A stretch of DNA of 64,000 nt, taken from an uncultured Blautia sp. GTDB lineage: Bacteria; Bacillota; Clostridia; Lachnospirales; Lachnospiraceae. The DNA lies in the NCBI GenBank assembly GCA_900539145.1, contig UQAX01000010.1, forward strand, positions 3,589 to 67,588. The letters run 5' to 3'. Of this stretch, positions 8,791-17,428 are shown one piece after another. Both the position numbers and the translations under genes were made by a program. The notes beneath the pieces are model-generated. The model worked only from the letters and a program-made list of their open reading frames with translations, was not told the origin of the DNA and ran no database searches. The first letter of the stretch is position 1, and each line of letters begins with the position of its first letter.

Positions 8791-10190
8791 GTAAATTGAT
8801 TTCTTCCGTAAAGGAAGCCATTGAAAAAACGGGATTAAAAGACGGCATGACAATTTCCTTTCATCATCACATGAGAAACGGAGATTTTGTTCTGAATATG
8901 GTTCTGGAACAGGCGGCAAAAATGGGAATTAAGGATTTAACTGTAAATGCCAGCTCCATTTTTGATATTCATGAACCGATAATCGAACATATTAAAAACG
9001 GCGTGGTAACCGGTCTGGAATGTAATTATATGGGTGGAAAAGTAGGAAAAGCCATTTCTCAGGGAATATTGGAAAAGCCGGTGATTTTCAGAAGTCATGG
9101 CGGCAGAGCCGGAGATATGGAAAATGGTTCTTCCAAAATTGATATTGCATTTCTGGCAGCGCCTTGCGCAGATAACATGGGAAATTGCAGCGGAAAATAC
9201 GGTCCGTCGGCATGCGGTTCTTTAGGATATGCTTTTTCTGATGCCATGCACGCAGATAAGGTGGTTGTGCTGACAGACAATTTAGTTCAATACCCGTTAA
9301 AGGATACTTCAATTAACGAAGGTTATGTAGATTATGTGGTAGAGGTTCCGCAGATTGGTGATCCTGCACGTATTGTATCGGGAACCACAAAAATTACCCG
9401 TGACCCTGTCGGTCTTCGGATTGCAGGACTGGCGGCACAGGTAGTCAAACATTCAGGATATTTAAAGGACGGATTTTCTTTCCAGACAGGTGCAGGCGGC
9501 GCATCCTTGGCAGTAGCCAAATATGTGGAAGAAATGATGGAAAAGGAAAATATAAAAGGCAGCTTTTGTATGGGCGGCATTACCGGATATATGGTAGATA
9601 TGGCAAACAAAGGATACTTTGACACCATTTTGGATGTACAGTGCTTTGATTTGAAAGCCATTGAGTCCATTCGGGAAAATCCAAAGCATCAGGAGATTTC
9701 TGCTATGCGATACGCATCACCGGCAGCCAAAAGCGCTGCGGTAGACAGTCTTGATGTAGTTATTTTAGGTGCAACACAGGTAGACGTAAACTTTAATGTC
9801 AATGTACATACAGACTCAAACGGATTTATTATGGGCGGCTCAGGCGGTCACTGCGATACAGCAGCAGGTTCTAAACTGGCGATTATCGTAGCGCCGTTAA
9901 TCCGTGCAAGACTTCCTCTTATTGTAGATAAAGTGCTTTGTAAATCCACACCGGGGGAAACGGTGGATGTGGTTGTAACGCAAAGAGGAATTGCAGTAAA
10001 TCCAAAACAGAAGGAATTGAAAGAGAAATTGTTAAAAGCCGGACTTCCGGTAAAAGACATTGAAGAATTAAAACAGATAGCAGAGGACATTGCAGGTGTT
10101 CCGAACAAGATTAAAACAGGGGATAAAGTAGTAGCAAAAGTGCTTTATCGTGATGGAACTTTGCTTGATACAATTAAGAACGTACTGTAA
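8787..10190 (+). CDS. citF: Citrate/citramalate lyase alpha subunit (ACP transferase)
   Basis: A CoA-transferase-like subunit that exchanges acetyl-ACP for the incoming hydroxy acid, releasing acetate. At 467 residues it is a little shorter than the roughly 510 of enterobacterial CitF. The conserved FRSHGGRAGDMENG, GGSGGHCDTAAGSKL and VDVVVTQRGIAVNP segments are present. Two in-frame ATGs lie at 8781 and 8787. GGAGGT at 8773-8778 favours 8787, which overlaps the citE stop as ATGA. With citD and citE it completes a three-subunit lyase; in this operon it would perform the last step of the methylaspartate pathway. Confidence 0.92.
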   Translation: MSKLISSVKEAIEKTGLKDGMTISFHHHMRNGDFVLNMVLEQAAKMGIKDLTVNASSIFDIHEPIIEHIKNGVVTGLECNYMGGKVGKAISQGILEKPVIFRSHGGRAGDMENGSSKIDIAFLAAPCADNMGNCSGKYGPSACGSLGYAFSDAMHADKVVVLTDNLVQYPLKDTSINEGYVDYVVEVPQIGDPARIVSGTTKITRDPVGLRIAGLAAQVVKHSGYLKDGFSFQTGAGGASLAVAKYVEEMMEKENIKGSFCMGGITGYMVDMANKGYFDTILDVQCFDLKAIESIRENPKHQEISAMRYASPAAKSAAVDSLDVVILGATQVDVNFNVNVHTDSNGFIMGGSGGHCDTAAGSKLAIIVAPLIRARLPLIVDKVLCKSTPGETVDVVVTQRGIAVNPKQKELKEKLLKAGLPVKDIEELKQIAEDIAGVPNKIKTGDKVVAKVLYRDGTLLDTIKNVL

Positions 10191-10243
10191 AAGTATAAAA
10201 TAAAAGCCATTTAATCAAGAAATCGGAAGGGAGCGGTTTTACA

Positions 10244-10675
10244 ATGGACAAAAAGAAATTGGTCATTGGGGTAATCGGCGCAGATGTGCATGCGGTTGGA
10301 ATTAGTATTCTTCAGCACGCATTTGAGGACGCCGGCTTTGAGGTGACAAATCTGGGAGTTATGGTTTCACAGGAGGAATATATTTCAGCAGCTATCGAAA
10401 CAGGCGCTGACGGAATTATGGTATCTTCTCTGTACGGACACGGCGAACTGGATTGCAGAGGTTTAAGAGAAAAATGTGATGAGGCTGGTTTAAAGGGGAT
10501 TTTACTTTATGTAGGCGGAAATATTGTAGTTGGTAAGCAGCCTTTTGACGAAGTGGAAAAACGTTTTAAAGCTATGGGATTTGACAGAGTATTCGGTCCC
10601 GGTACAGCGCCGGAAACAACCATTGCAGCTTTATACGAAGATTTTGGCATGGAAGCTCCAAAAACAGCAGAATAA
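10244..10675 (+). CDS. glmS: Glutamate mutase (methylaspartate mutase) S subunit
   Basis: The small cobalamin-binding component of adenosylcobalamin-dependent glutamate mutase, which interconverts L-glutamate and (2S,3S)-3-methylaspartate. The 143-residue protein has the base-off B12-binding motif D14-x-H16-x-x-G19, then SSLYGHG and a GGN loop, all as in the B12-binding Rossmann fold. The catalytic partner glmE and the accessory glmL are encoded immediately downstream. The name glmS here means mutase sigma/S subunit (also called mutS or mamA), not glucosamine synthase. Confidence 0.95.
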   Translation: MDKKKLVIGVIGADVHAVGISILQHAFEDAGFEVTNLGVMVSQEEYISAAIETGADGIMVSSLYGHGELDCRGLREKCDEAGLKGILLYVGGNIVVGKQPFDEVEKRFKAMGFDRVFGPGTAPETTIAALYEDFGMEAPKTAE

Positions 10676-10695
10676 AAGACGAGGCGGTGATTGAA

Positions 10696-12084
10696 ATGAA
10701 ACCAATTTTATTGGTGGACTTCGGAAGCACCAACACAAAGGTGACAGCAGTAGATGTAGAAAATTGCGAGGTTCTTGGAACAGCAGCAGCATATACAACC
10801 GTGGAAACAGATATTAACAACGGGCTTCGGGATGCGGTTTCCAATCTGGAAAAGATAACAGGTCCTATCGAATATGAAGAAAGATATGCCTGCTCCAGCG
10901 CAGCCGGAGGATTGAAAATGATTTCCATCGGTCTGGTGCCGGAGCTTACGGCTCAGGCGTCCAGAGAGGCTTCTCTTGGTGCAGGTGCAAAGGTATGGAA
11001 AACATATTCTTTTAATCTGACAAAGGGAGATATGCGGGAAATCGAAGAATATCATCCGGACATTATTTTGCTCACAGGAGGAACAGACGGAGGAAATTCA
11101 GAGTGTATTTTGTATAATGCACAGATGTTGTCCACGCTTAGCTATGACTGCCCCATTGTCATTGCGGGAAATCGCTGTGCAGCGGAAGAGTGTCAGGAAA
11201 TTCTGGGAGAGAGAACCACATTTCTTTGTGAAAATGTAATGCCAAAGCTCGGTGAGCTGAATGTAGAGCCTACACAGAAACAAATTCGAGAAATTTTTTT
11301 AAAGAGAATTGTGCATGGAAAAGGACTTTCGGAAGCGTCCGATTTAGTATCCGGAATTATTATGCCGACACCATCGGCAATGCTTACAGCCATGGAGCTT
11401 TTATCTGACGGCTGGGAAGAAATTCCGGGTATTGGAGAGTTGGTAGGTGTAGATTTGGGAGGAGCGACTACTGACATCTATTCCATAGCAGAAGGAAGTC
11501 CGGCTAATATGGGAACGGTTATGAAAGGTATTCAGGAGCCTTATGCAAAAAGAAGCGTAGAGGGCGATATCGGTATGCGTTATAGCGTTCACGGTATTCT
11601 GGAAGCAGTAGGTGACAGACGACTTTCTAAAATAGCCGGTATTAACCGTCAAAAAGTGAATGAATTGGTAGATTATTTGAGTAATCATACAGATTATATT
11701 CCTGACAATGAGGAAATGGAGAAGATGGATTATGCATTGGCATGTGCAGCAGTGGAAACGGCTGTATCTCGTCATGCAGGTTCTCTGGAACAGGTTTATA
11801 CACCATGCGGTTTAACGTATTTACAAAGCGGCAAAGATTTGCGCAGAGTAAAATACGTAGTTGTTACCGGCGGAGCTTTAATACATGCAAAGCATACAGA
11901 AGAAATTGCAAAGTTTGCACTGTATGATGAGAGCACTCCTGGCTCTTTGCGCCCGGAGAATGCGGAAATCCTGGTGGATCGAAAATATATCCTGGCAGCA
12001 ATGGGACTGCTTTCACAGCATTACCCGGCAGCTGCTCTGGAAATTATGAAGAAGGAGATTGCTTATTATGGACATAAGGAATAA
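10696..12084 (+). CDS. glmL: Glutamate mutase accessory protein GlmL (MutL)
   Basis: A 462-residue ASKHA-fold (actin/hexokinase-type) protein. It has a phosphate-1 motif in LLVDFGSTNTKVTAVD near the N-terminus, a TGGTDGGN loop near 130, and GVDLGGATTDIYSIAEG near 255. GlmL sits between the two mutase subunits in known operons and is thought to act as a reactivating ATPase for the B12 enzyme; that role is family knowledge with limited direct proof. An in-frame GTG at 10687 lies too close to the ribosome binding site, so ATG 10696 is preferred. Its end overlaps the glmE start by 17 bp. Confidence 0.9.
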   Translation: MKPILLVDFGSTNTKVTAVDVENCEVLGTAAAYTTVETDINNGLRDAVSNLEKITGPIEYEERYACSSAAGGLKMISIGLVPELTAQASREASLGAGAKVWKTYSFNLTKGDMREIEEYHPDIILLTGGTDGGNSECILYNAQMLSTLSYDCPIVIAGNRCAAEECQEILGERTTFLCENVMPKLGELNVEPTQKQIREIFLKRIVHGKGLSEASDLVSGIIMPTPSAMLTAMELLSDGWEEIPGIGELVGVDLGGATTDIYSIAEGSPANMGTVMKGIQEPYAKRSVEGDIGMRYSVHGILEAVGDRRLSKIAGINRQKVNELVDYLSNHTDYIPDNEEMEKMDYALACAAVETAVSRHAGSLEQVYTPCGLTYLQSGKDLRRVKYVVVTGGALIHAKHTEEIAKFALYDESTPGSLRPENAEILVDRKYILAAMGLLSQHYPAAALEIMKKEIAYYGHKE

Positions 12085-13516
12085 AAAGTTATCGGATGAT
12101 GAGTTCTATGGTATTCGAAATGAGATTTTAGGACAGTGGTCAACAGGTAAGGATGTTGATTTTGATGAAGCAATTGAATATCATAAAAATATGCCTGAAA
12201 CAAAGAGTTTTTCCAGAAAACTTGCACAGGCAAAAAAAGAAAGAAAAACTTTAATTCAGCCAAGAGCTGGTGTAGCGTTAATTGATGAGCATATTAAACT
12301 TTTACAGTATTTACAGGACAAAGGTGAAGCAGATCTGCTTCCTACAACCATTGACTCCTATACACGTCAGAACCGTTATGAGGAAGCGGAAGTAGGTATT
12401 AAAGAGTCTATTCATACACAGAAATCCATGTTAAATGGTTTTCCGGCTGTAAACCACGGCGTATACGGATGCCGTCAGATTATTGAAAATCTGGATACTC
12501 CTGTACAGGTACGTCATGGTACTCCTGATGCCAGATTATTGACAGAAATCTGCTATGCAGGTGGATTTACCAGTTATGAAGGCGGTGGTATTTCTTATAA
12601 TATCCCTTACGCAAAAGATGTTCCTCTTGAAAGAACCATTTATGACTGGCAGTATGTAGACCGTCTGACTGGTATTTATGAAGAAGCAGGAGTTTCCATT
12701 AACCGTGAACCTTATGGTCCATTAACAGGTACTTTGGTTCCGCCTTCTATGTCCAATGCAGTTGCAATTATTGAAGCATTGTTAGCAGCAGAACAGGGAG
12801 TTAAAAACGTAACTGTTGGTTATGGCCAGTGTGGTAACTTAGTACAGGACGTAGCTGCACTTAGAGTACTGGAAGAATTAACAGAAGAATATCTGGATAA
12901 ATACGGATATGAAGACGTAACGGTTACTTCTGTTCTTCATCAGTGGATGGGCGGATTTCCACAGGATGAAGCGAAAGCCTTTGCCGTTATTTCATGGGGA
13001 AGTGCTGTGGCTGCTCTTGCAAAAGCTACAAAAGTTATTGTTAAAACTCCTCACGAAGCAATGGGTGTTCCTACAATGGAAGCTAATGCACAGGGACTTC
13101 GCTGTACAAAACAGGCAATTTCTCTGTTGGCAGATCAGGAATTAAAGAGTTCAGCTCTTGAACTGGAAAAGGCAATTATTAAGGGAGAAACCTGTGCTAT
13201 TGTAGATAAATGTTTCGAACTTGGTATGGGAGATTTAGCCCTTGGTGTTATTCGTGCAGTAAAAGCCGGTGTAATTGACATTCCATTTGCACCTAGCCGT
13301 TATAACTTTGGTAAAATGCTTCCGGCACGTGATAATGAAGGTGCAGTTCGTTACTTAAATGTAGCAAATGTGCCATTACCACAGGAGCTGGTTGATTTTA
13401 ACAGAGGTAAGATTGAACATCGTGCAAAACTGGAGAAGAGAAAAGCTTCATTCCAGATGGTTATTGATGACGTATATGCTATCAGTAAAGGAAGACTTGT
13501 TGGAAAGCCTAAATAA
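12068..13516 (+). CDS. glmE: Glutamate mutase (methylaspartate mutase) E subunit
   Basis: The large catalytic subunit, a TIM barrel that holds glutamate and works with GlmS-bound adenosylcobalamin. The 482-residue length fits the characterised Clostridium enzymes. The sequence has the expected QPRAGVALIDEHIKLLQ, VRHGTPDARLL (arginine contact region) and NREPYGPLTGTLVPPS segments. AAGGAGA precedes ATG 12068; the in-frame TTG at 12059 is not needed. It belongs to the same operon as the histidine genes, so glutamate from histidine would feed straight into this step. Confidence 0.95.
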   Translation: MDIRNKKLSDDEFYGIRNEILGQWSTGKDVDFDEAIEYHKNMPETKSFSRKLAQAKKERKTLIQPRAGVALIDEHIKLLQYLQDKGEADLLPTTIDSYTRQNRYEEAEVGIKESIHTQKSMLNGFPAVNHGVYGCRQIIENLDTPVQVRHGTPDARLLTEICYAGGFTSYEGGGISYNIPYAKDVPLERTIYDWQYVDRLTGIYEEAGVSINREPYGPLTGTLVPPSMSNAVAIIEALLAAEQGVKNVTVGYGQCGNLVQDVAALRVLEELTEEYLDKYGYEDVTVTSVLHQWMGGFPQDEAKAFAVISWGSAVAALAKATKVIVKTPHEAMGVPTMEANAQGLRCTKQAISLLADQELKSSALELEKAIIKGETCAIVDKCFELGMGDLALGVIRAVKAGVIDIPFAPSRYNFGKMLPARDNEGAVRYLNVANVPLPQELVDFNRGKIEHRAKLEKRKASFQMVIDDVYAISKGRLVGKPK

Positions 13517-13567
13517 AAACAACAGAAGATAATTTAATTATTATAAACATTTAAGGAGAAGTGTATC

Positions 13568-14812
13568 ATGAAAATAGTAGATGTTGTTTGTTCTAAAGCA
13601 AGAACAGGATTTTTCTTTGATGATCAAAGAGCAATTAAAAAAGGAGCTGTATCTGATGGAGCAGCTTATTTTGGAGAAACTGTTACACCTGGATTTAAAT
13701 CTGTAAGACAGGCAGGAGAAGCAATTTCCGTTATGTTGATTTTAGAGGACGGACAGATTGCGTGGGGTGATTGTGCTGCTGTTCAGTATTCCGGTGCAGG
13801 CGGACGTGATCCATTGTTCTTAGCAGAAGATTTTATTCCGATTATTGAAAAATATATCAAACCGGAGTTAGTTGGAAAAGAAGCGGACAGCTTTAAAGGT
13901 TTATGTGAAATGCTTGAAAACATTCAGGTAGACGGAAAGAGATTACACACAGCAATTCGCTATGGCGTCAGTCAGGCAATTTTGGACGCAGTTGCAAAAT
14001 CCAGCAAGAGACTGATGTGCGAAGTTGTTGCAGATGAATACGGAACAACAGTTTCCGAAGAACCTATTCCTATTTTCACACAGTCCGGTGACAATCGTTA
14101 TGACAACGCAGATAAAATGATTTTAAAAGGGGCTGCGGTTATGCCTCATGCGTTGATTAACAATGTAAAATTAAAACTGGGTGAAAAGGGAGAGCTTTTA
14201 AAAGAATATGTACATTGGTTAAGCCAGCGTGTACAGAAGCTCCGCAATGATGAAAATTATATGCCTGTTTTCCATATTGATGTATACGGAACCATCGGCG
14301 CAATTTTCGGTGTGGACAATTATCCGGCAATGGCAGATTATCTGGCAGAGCTGGAAGAAGCGGCAAAACCGTTCCATTTGAGAATTGAAGGACCTATGGA
14401 TGCAGAGGAAAGAGAAAAACAGATGCTTTGCTTAAAGGGACTTCGTGAAGAAGTGGACAGACGTGGTATTAACGTAGAGCTGGTTGCTGACGAATGGTGT
14501 AATACTTTAGAAGACGTAAAATATTTTGCAGACAATAAAGCAGGACACATGGCTCAGATTAAAACACCTGACCTTGGCGGAATTAACAATATTGTAGAAG
14601 CTGTATTATACTGTAAAGAAAAGGGCTTCGGCGCTTATCAGGGCGGTACATGTAATGAAACAGACCGTTCTGCTCAGGTATGTGTAAACTGCGCTATGGC
14701 TACAAAACCGGATCAGATTTTGGCGAAACCGGGTATGGGTGTTGACGAAGGCTACATGATTGTTTACAATGAAATGGAAAGAATTCTTGCCCTTCGTAAA
14801 GCAAGAAAGTAA
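13568..14812 (+). CDS. mal: Methylaspartate ammonia-lyase
   Basis: It eliminates ammonia from 3-methylaspartate to give mesaconate. The 414-residue protein belongs to the enolase superfamily and matches the length of the Clostridium tetanomorphum enzyme (413). Visible family features are the N-terminal capping domain, the KLKLGEKG segment with the catalytic-lysine region, metal-ligand acids in FHIDVYG, IEGPMDAE and LVADEW, and the IKTPDLGGINN segment with the second catalytic Lys. It sits 51 bp after glmE with its own AAGGAG site. Confidence 0.96.
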   Translation: MKIVDVVCSKARTGFFFDDQRAIKKGAVSDGAAYFGETVTPGFKSVRQAGEAISVMLILEDGQIAWGDCAAVQYSGAGGRDPLFLAEDFIPIIEKYIKPELVGKEADSFKGLCEMLENIQVDGKRLHTAIRYGVSQAILDAVAKSSKRLMCEVVADEYGTTVSEEPIPIFTQSGDNRYDNADKMILKGAAVMPHALINNVKLKLGEKGELLKEYVHWLSQRVQKLRNDENYMPVFHIDVYGTIGAIFGVDNYPAMADYLAELEEAAKPFHLRIEGPMDAEEREKQMLCLKGLREEVDRRGINVELVADEWCNTLEDVKYFADNKAGHMAQIKTPDLGGINNIVEAVLYCKEKGFGAYQGGTCNETDRSAQVCVNCAMATKPDQILAKPGMGVDEGYMIVYNEMERILALRKARK

Positions 14813-14846
14813 GACAGGAAACTGAGAAATAAGGATGAAGGAATAT

Positions 14847-14881
14847 GCCAGCACATTTTGGGAGACTGAAATGTGACTGGC
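14847..14881 (+). other. Intercistronic hairpin after mal
   Basis: GCCAG-CACATTT (14847-14858) pairs with AAATGTG-a-CTGGC (14869-14881): twelve base pairs with one bulged A. No T-tract follows, so partial attenuation or mRNA stabilisation between mal and the P-loop gene is more likely than full termination. Confidence 0.5.
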
Positions 14882-14911
14882 TATTCTGGTAAATAAAAAG
14901 GAATAAAAAAT

Positions 14912-15856
14912 ATGGCATATTCGAAACAAATGCAGGACGGAAACCTGTACAGTTATTATTTTGCTCCCAGAGGAAACCGCCGTATGGCTGATTTGGGGAT
15001 GCAGTTAAGTCAGATGTATTTAAGTCCTTTTGACCACATTATCGGGATTATCGGAGATGCAGGCGCAGGAAAAAGTCTTTTGATTAAGGGTATGTTTCCA
15101 GGGGTGGACCTTACCAATGATGATGAAGGCGTGAATATTCGTCCATTGCCTTTATTGCACGAAAATTTGGAAGACCCCTTTTCTCCGCATACGTATCATC
15201 TGGATATTCGCTTTGAGTCTGCATTTACACAGATGCACGTGCTTGCGGAAGCGATTTTAGAGGCTGCAAAGAATGGGAAAATGGTGATTGTAGAGCATTT
15301 TGAACTGATTTTCCCGTTTTTGAAACGTAATGCCGATTTACTGGTGGGAATTGGGGAAGAAATTATTATTACTAGACCCAATATGTTTGGACCGCTTCCG
15401 GAAAACATTGCCAAAATTGTACATAAGTCTGTAACTTACCGAAAAGCAGCTCATACGCTGGAAGATTTATGTGTGCATTTTATGGGAGAGGGCTATGCGC
15501 AGGACGGACCTCGTTCCGATGTTCGCCATGGCTTTGTATTGGAGTTTGAAGAAAAACCACAGGTAGATATTTATGAGCTGGAAAGAAAAGTAAAAGAAGC
15601 GGTAGAGCAGGATTTACCGGTATCGTATTATGATGAAAATCATGTGCAGATTGGAGACTATATCTTAGAATGTCTGGGACCGAGAATGCACATTTCCAGT
15701 ACCGGAAAGATTAAGGAATTTACTTTGGTAAAGGACTATCCTCAAGATCCCAGAAACGGTTATTATATGTTGATTGGGTTGCTGGGGAAACATCAGTCAG
15801 ATGATATCAAAGATTTTAACCGCATTGATATCAGTAAAAGTAATCAGTTAAAGTAA
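14912..15856 (+). CDS. P-loop protein with an alanyl-tRNA synthetase second-additional-domain-like C-terminus
   Basis: A 314-residue soluble protein. Residues 48-55 (GDAGAGKS) form a Walker A motif after a short beta-strand-like IIGIIG segment, followed by DLTNDDEGVNIRPLP; this suggests a nucleotide-binding fold. The C-terminal half resembles the domain that databases call alanine-tRNA synthetase second additional domain (recalled from family names, not searched). No substrate is known to me. It lies between mal and the mesaconase subunits, 23 bp before the alpha subunit. I infer an accessory role for the pathway, such as NTP-dependent reactivation, cofactor loading or metal-centre insertion for glutamate mutase or mesaconase. 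It could also be an enzyme in its own right. Confidence 0.6.
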   Translation: MAYSKQMQDGNLYSYYFAPRGNRRMADLGMQLSQMYLSPFDHIIGIIGDAGAGKSLLIKGMFPGVDLTNDDEGVNIRPLPLLHENLEDPFSPHTYHLDIRFESAFTQMHVLAEAILEAAKNGKMVIVEHFELIFPFLKRNADLLVGIGEEIIITRPNMFGPLPENIAKIVHKSVTYRKAAHTLEDLCVHFMGEGYAQDGPRSDVRHGFVLEFEEKPQVDIYELERKVKEAVEQDLPVSYYDENHVQIGDYILECLGPRMHISSTGKIKEFTLVKDYPQDPRNGYYMLIGLLGKHQSDDIKDFNRIDISKSNQLK

Positions 15857-15879
15857 AGCAGAAATTGGAGGAAGCTGGC

Positions 15880-16725
15880 ATGGTTCGCAGTGTAGACGTA
15901 AAACTTTTAACAGAGAATATTAAAGAGATGTGTATTCAGGCAAATCACTATCTGGCGCCGGATATGGATAAAGCCATGAAAAATGCCCACGAAAAAGAGA
16001 CAAAGCCTTTGGCAAAACAGATTTTGGCACAGCTTTTGGAAAATCTGGATATTGCCGGAGAAGATATGATACCAATCTGTCAGGATACAGGAATGGCAGT
16101 GGTATTTTTAAAAGTGGGACAGGACGTACACTTTGAAGGTGGAAGTGTAGAAGACGCCGTGAATGAAGGCGTAAGACAGGGATATGCAGAAGGTTATTTG
16201 AGAAAATCTGTGGTAGGAGATCCTTTATTGCGTGTAAATACAAAAGACAATACACCTGCTATTATTCATTATGAAATCGTACCGGGAGATAAAGTAGAAA
16301 TTATGGTAGCGCCAAAAGGCTTCGGAAGCGAAAATATGAGCAAAATTTATATGCTGAAGCCGGCAGACGGCATTGAAGGCGTAAAAGAAGCAATTATCAA
16401 TACTGTAAAAGAAGCAGGACCAAATGCCTGTCCGCCTGTTGTTGTGGGTGTAGGAATTGGAGGAACTTTTGAAAAAGCTGCTATTTTAGCAAAAAAAGCT
16501 TTGACAAGAGAAATCGGTACACATTCAGAGCTTTCCCATATTAAAGAGCTGGAAGAAGAATTATTGGAAAAAATCAATCAGATTGGCTTAGGACCGGCAG
16601 GTCTTGGCGGAGATACCACGGCGTTGGCAGTGAATATCAATACTTATGCAACGCATATTGCAGGACTTCCTGTGGCAGTGAATATTTGCTGCCATGTAAA
16701 CCGCCATGTTGCCAGAACCATATAA
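15880..16725 (+). CDS. Class I fumarase-family hydratase, alpha subunit (probable mesaconase)
   Basis: The 281-residue N-terminal (alpha) part of a two-subunit oxygen-sensitive [4Fe-4S] hydratase. Three candidate cluster cysteines are visible: ICQDTGMAV (about residue 67), NACPPVVVG (about 185) and VNICCHVNRH near the C-terminus. Family annotation would be fumarate or tartrate hydratase. Because the preceding genes make mesaconate and citDEF would consume citramalate, the best reading is mesaconate to (S)-citramalate. An in-frame TTG at 15865 overlaps the GGAGGA ribosome binding site, so ATG 15880 is the start. It is followed 27 bp later by the beta subunit. Confidence 0.88.
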   Translation: MVRSVDVKLLTENIKEMCIQANHYLAPDMDKAMKNAHEKETKPLAKQILAQLLENLDIAGEDMIPICQDTGMAVVFLKVGQDVHFEGGSVEDAVNEGVRQGYAEGYLRKSVVGDPLLRVNTKDNTPAIIHYEIVPGDKVEIMVAPKGFGSENMSKIYMLKPADGIEGVKEAIINTVKEAGPNACPPVVVGVGIGGTFEKAAILAKKALTREIGTHSELSHIKELEEELLEKINQIGLGPAGLGGDTTALAVNINTYATHIAGLPVAVNICCHVNRHVARTI

Positions 16726-16752
16726 TACAGCAGAAATTTGGGAGGAATGAAG

Positions 16753-17289
16753 ATGGACAGATATATGCAGGCGCCCCTTAATAAAGAAGAAGTAAAAGCT
16801 TTAGAGGCAGGGGATTATGTTTATATTACAGGTACAATTTACACAGCAAGAGATGCGGCACATCTTAGAATGTCTGAGGCTTTAGACAGAGGTGAGGAGC
16901 TTCCCATTGATTTAAACAACAATATTATTTACTACATGGGACCGACTCCTGCAAGAGAAGGCAGAGCAATCGGTTCGGCAGGACCTACAACAGCCAGCCG
17001 TATGGATAAATATGCACCGAGACTTTTAGACTTAGGTCTTACAGGCATGATTGGAAAAGGCAGAAGAAAACCGGAGGTTACAGAAGCCATTGTAAGAAAC
17101 GGAGCAGTTTTCTTTGCGGCAGTAGGCGGAGCAGGCGCATTGCTGTCAAAATGTATTAAAAAAGCAGAAGTGATTGCTTACGATGATTTGGGAACAGAGG
17201 CAATCAGAAAGCTGGAAGTAGAGAATTTCCCTGTAATTGTAGTGATTGACTCAAAAGGAAGAAATCTTTACGATGAAGTTTGTAAATAG
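16753..17289 (+). CDS. Class I fumarase-family hydratase, beta subunit (probable mesaconase)
   Basis: The 178-residue C-terminal (beta) part of the class I hydratase. It has the swivelling-domain signature YYMGPTPAREGRAIGSAGPTT (broken here for length: YYMGPTP, then AIGSAGPTT) and GMIGKGRR near residue 105, which binds the substrate carboxylate. FFAAVGGAGAL and AYDDLGTEAI are also typical. GGGAGGA at 16740-16746 best fits ATG 16753, rather than the in-frame TTG 16738 or ATG 16747. This is the last gene of the operon, and a terminator follows 10 bp downstream. Confidence 0.88.
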   Translation: MDRYMQAPLNKEEVKALEAGDYVYITGTIYTARDAAHLRMSEALDRGEELPIDLNNNIIYYMGPTPAREGRAIGSAGPTTASRMDKYAPRLLDLGLTGMIGKGRRKPEVTEAIVRNGAVFFAAVGGAGALLSKCIKKAEVIAYDDLGTEAIRKLEVENFPVIVVIDSKGRNLYDEVCK

Positions 17290-17298
17290 GTAAAGCAA

Positions 17299-17348
17299 AA
17301 GAGGGGTGTTACAGTAAGTGATACTTAATGTAATGTCCTTCTTTTTTT
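17299..17348 (+). terminator. Terminator closing the histidine/glutamate operon
   Basis: A 15-pair stem with several G-U wobbles (17299-17313 against 17329-17343) is followed by a run of T. It ends a transcription unit that could begin upstream of hutU at 2667. Confidence 0.8.
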
Positions 17349-17367
17349 ATCAATATAGTGTATTCAG

Positions 17368-17396
17368 TTGTTTTCAGACACAAATTATGGTATTCT
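17368..17396 (+). promoter_or_regulatory. Candidate sigma-A promoter
   Basis: TTGTTT (17368-17373), a 17 bp spacer and TATTCT (17391-17396), 32 bp before the GTG start of the next gene. Confidence 0.5.
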
Positions 17397-17428
17397 GAAA
17401 ATAAAAAAGCAGTAAAGGAGAAAGTAAG

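Noticed and set aside
7646..10190. Ordinary citrate lyase operon
   Set aside because: No citC, citG, citX, citrate transporter or oxaloacetate decarboxylase nearby; embedded in a pathway that ends in citramalate. Kept as an alternative, not the main call.
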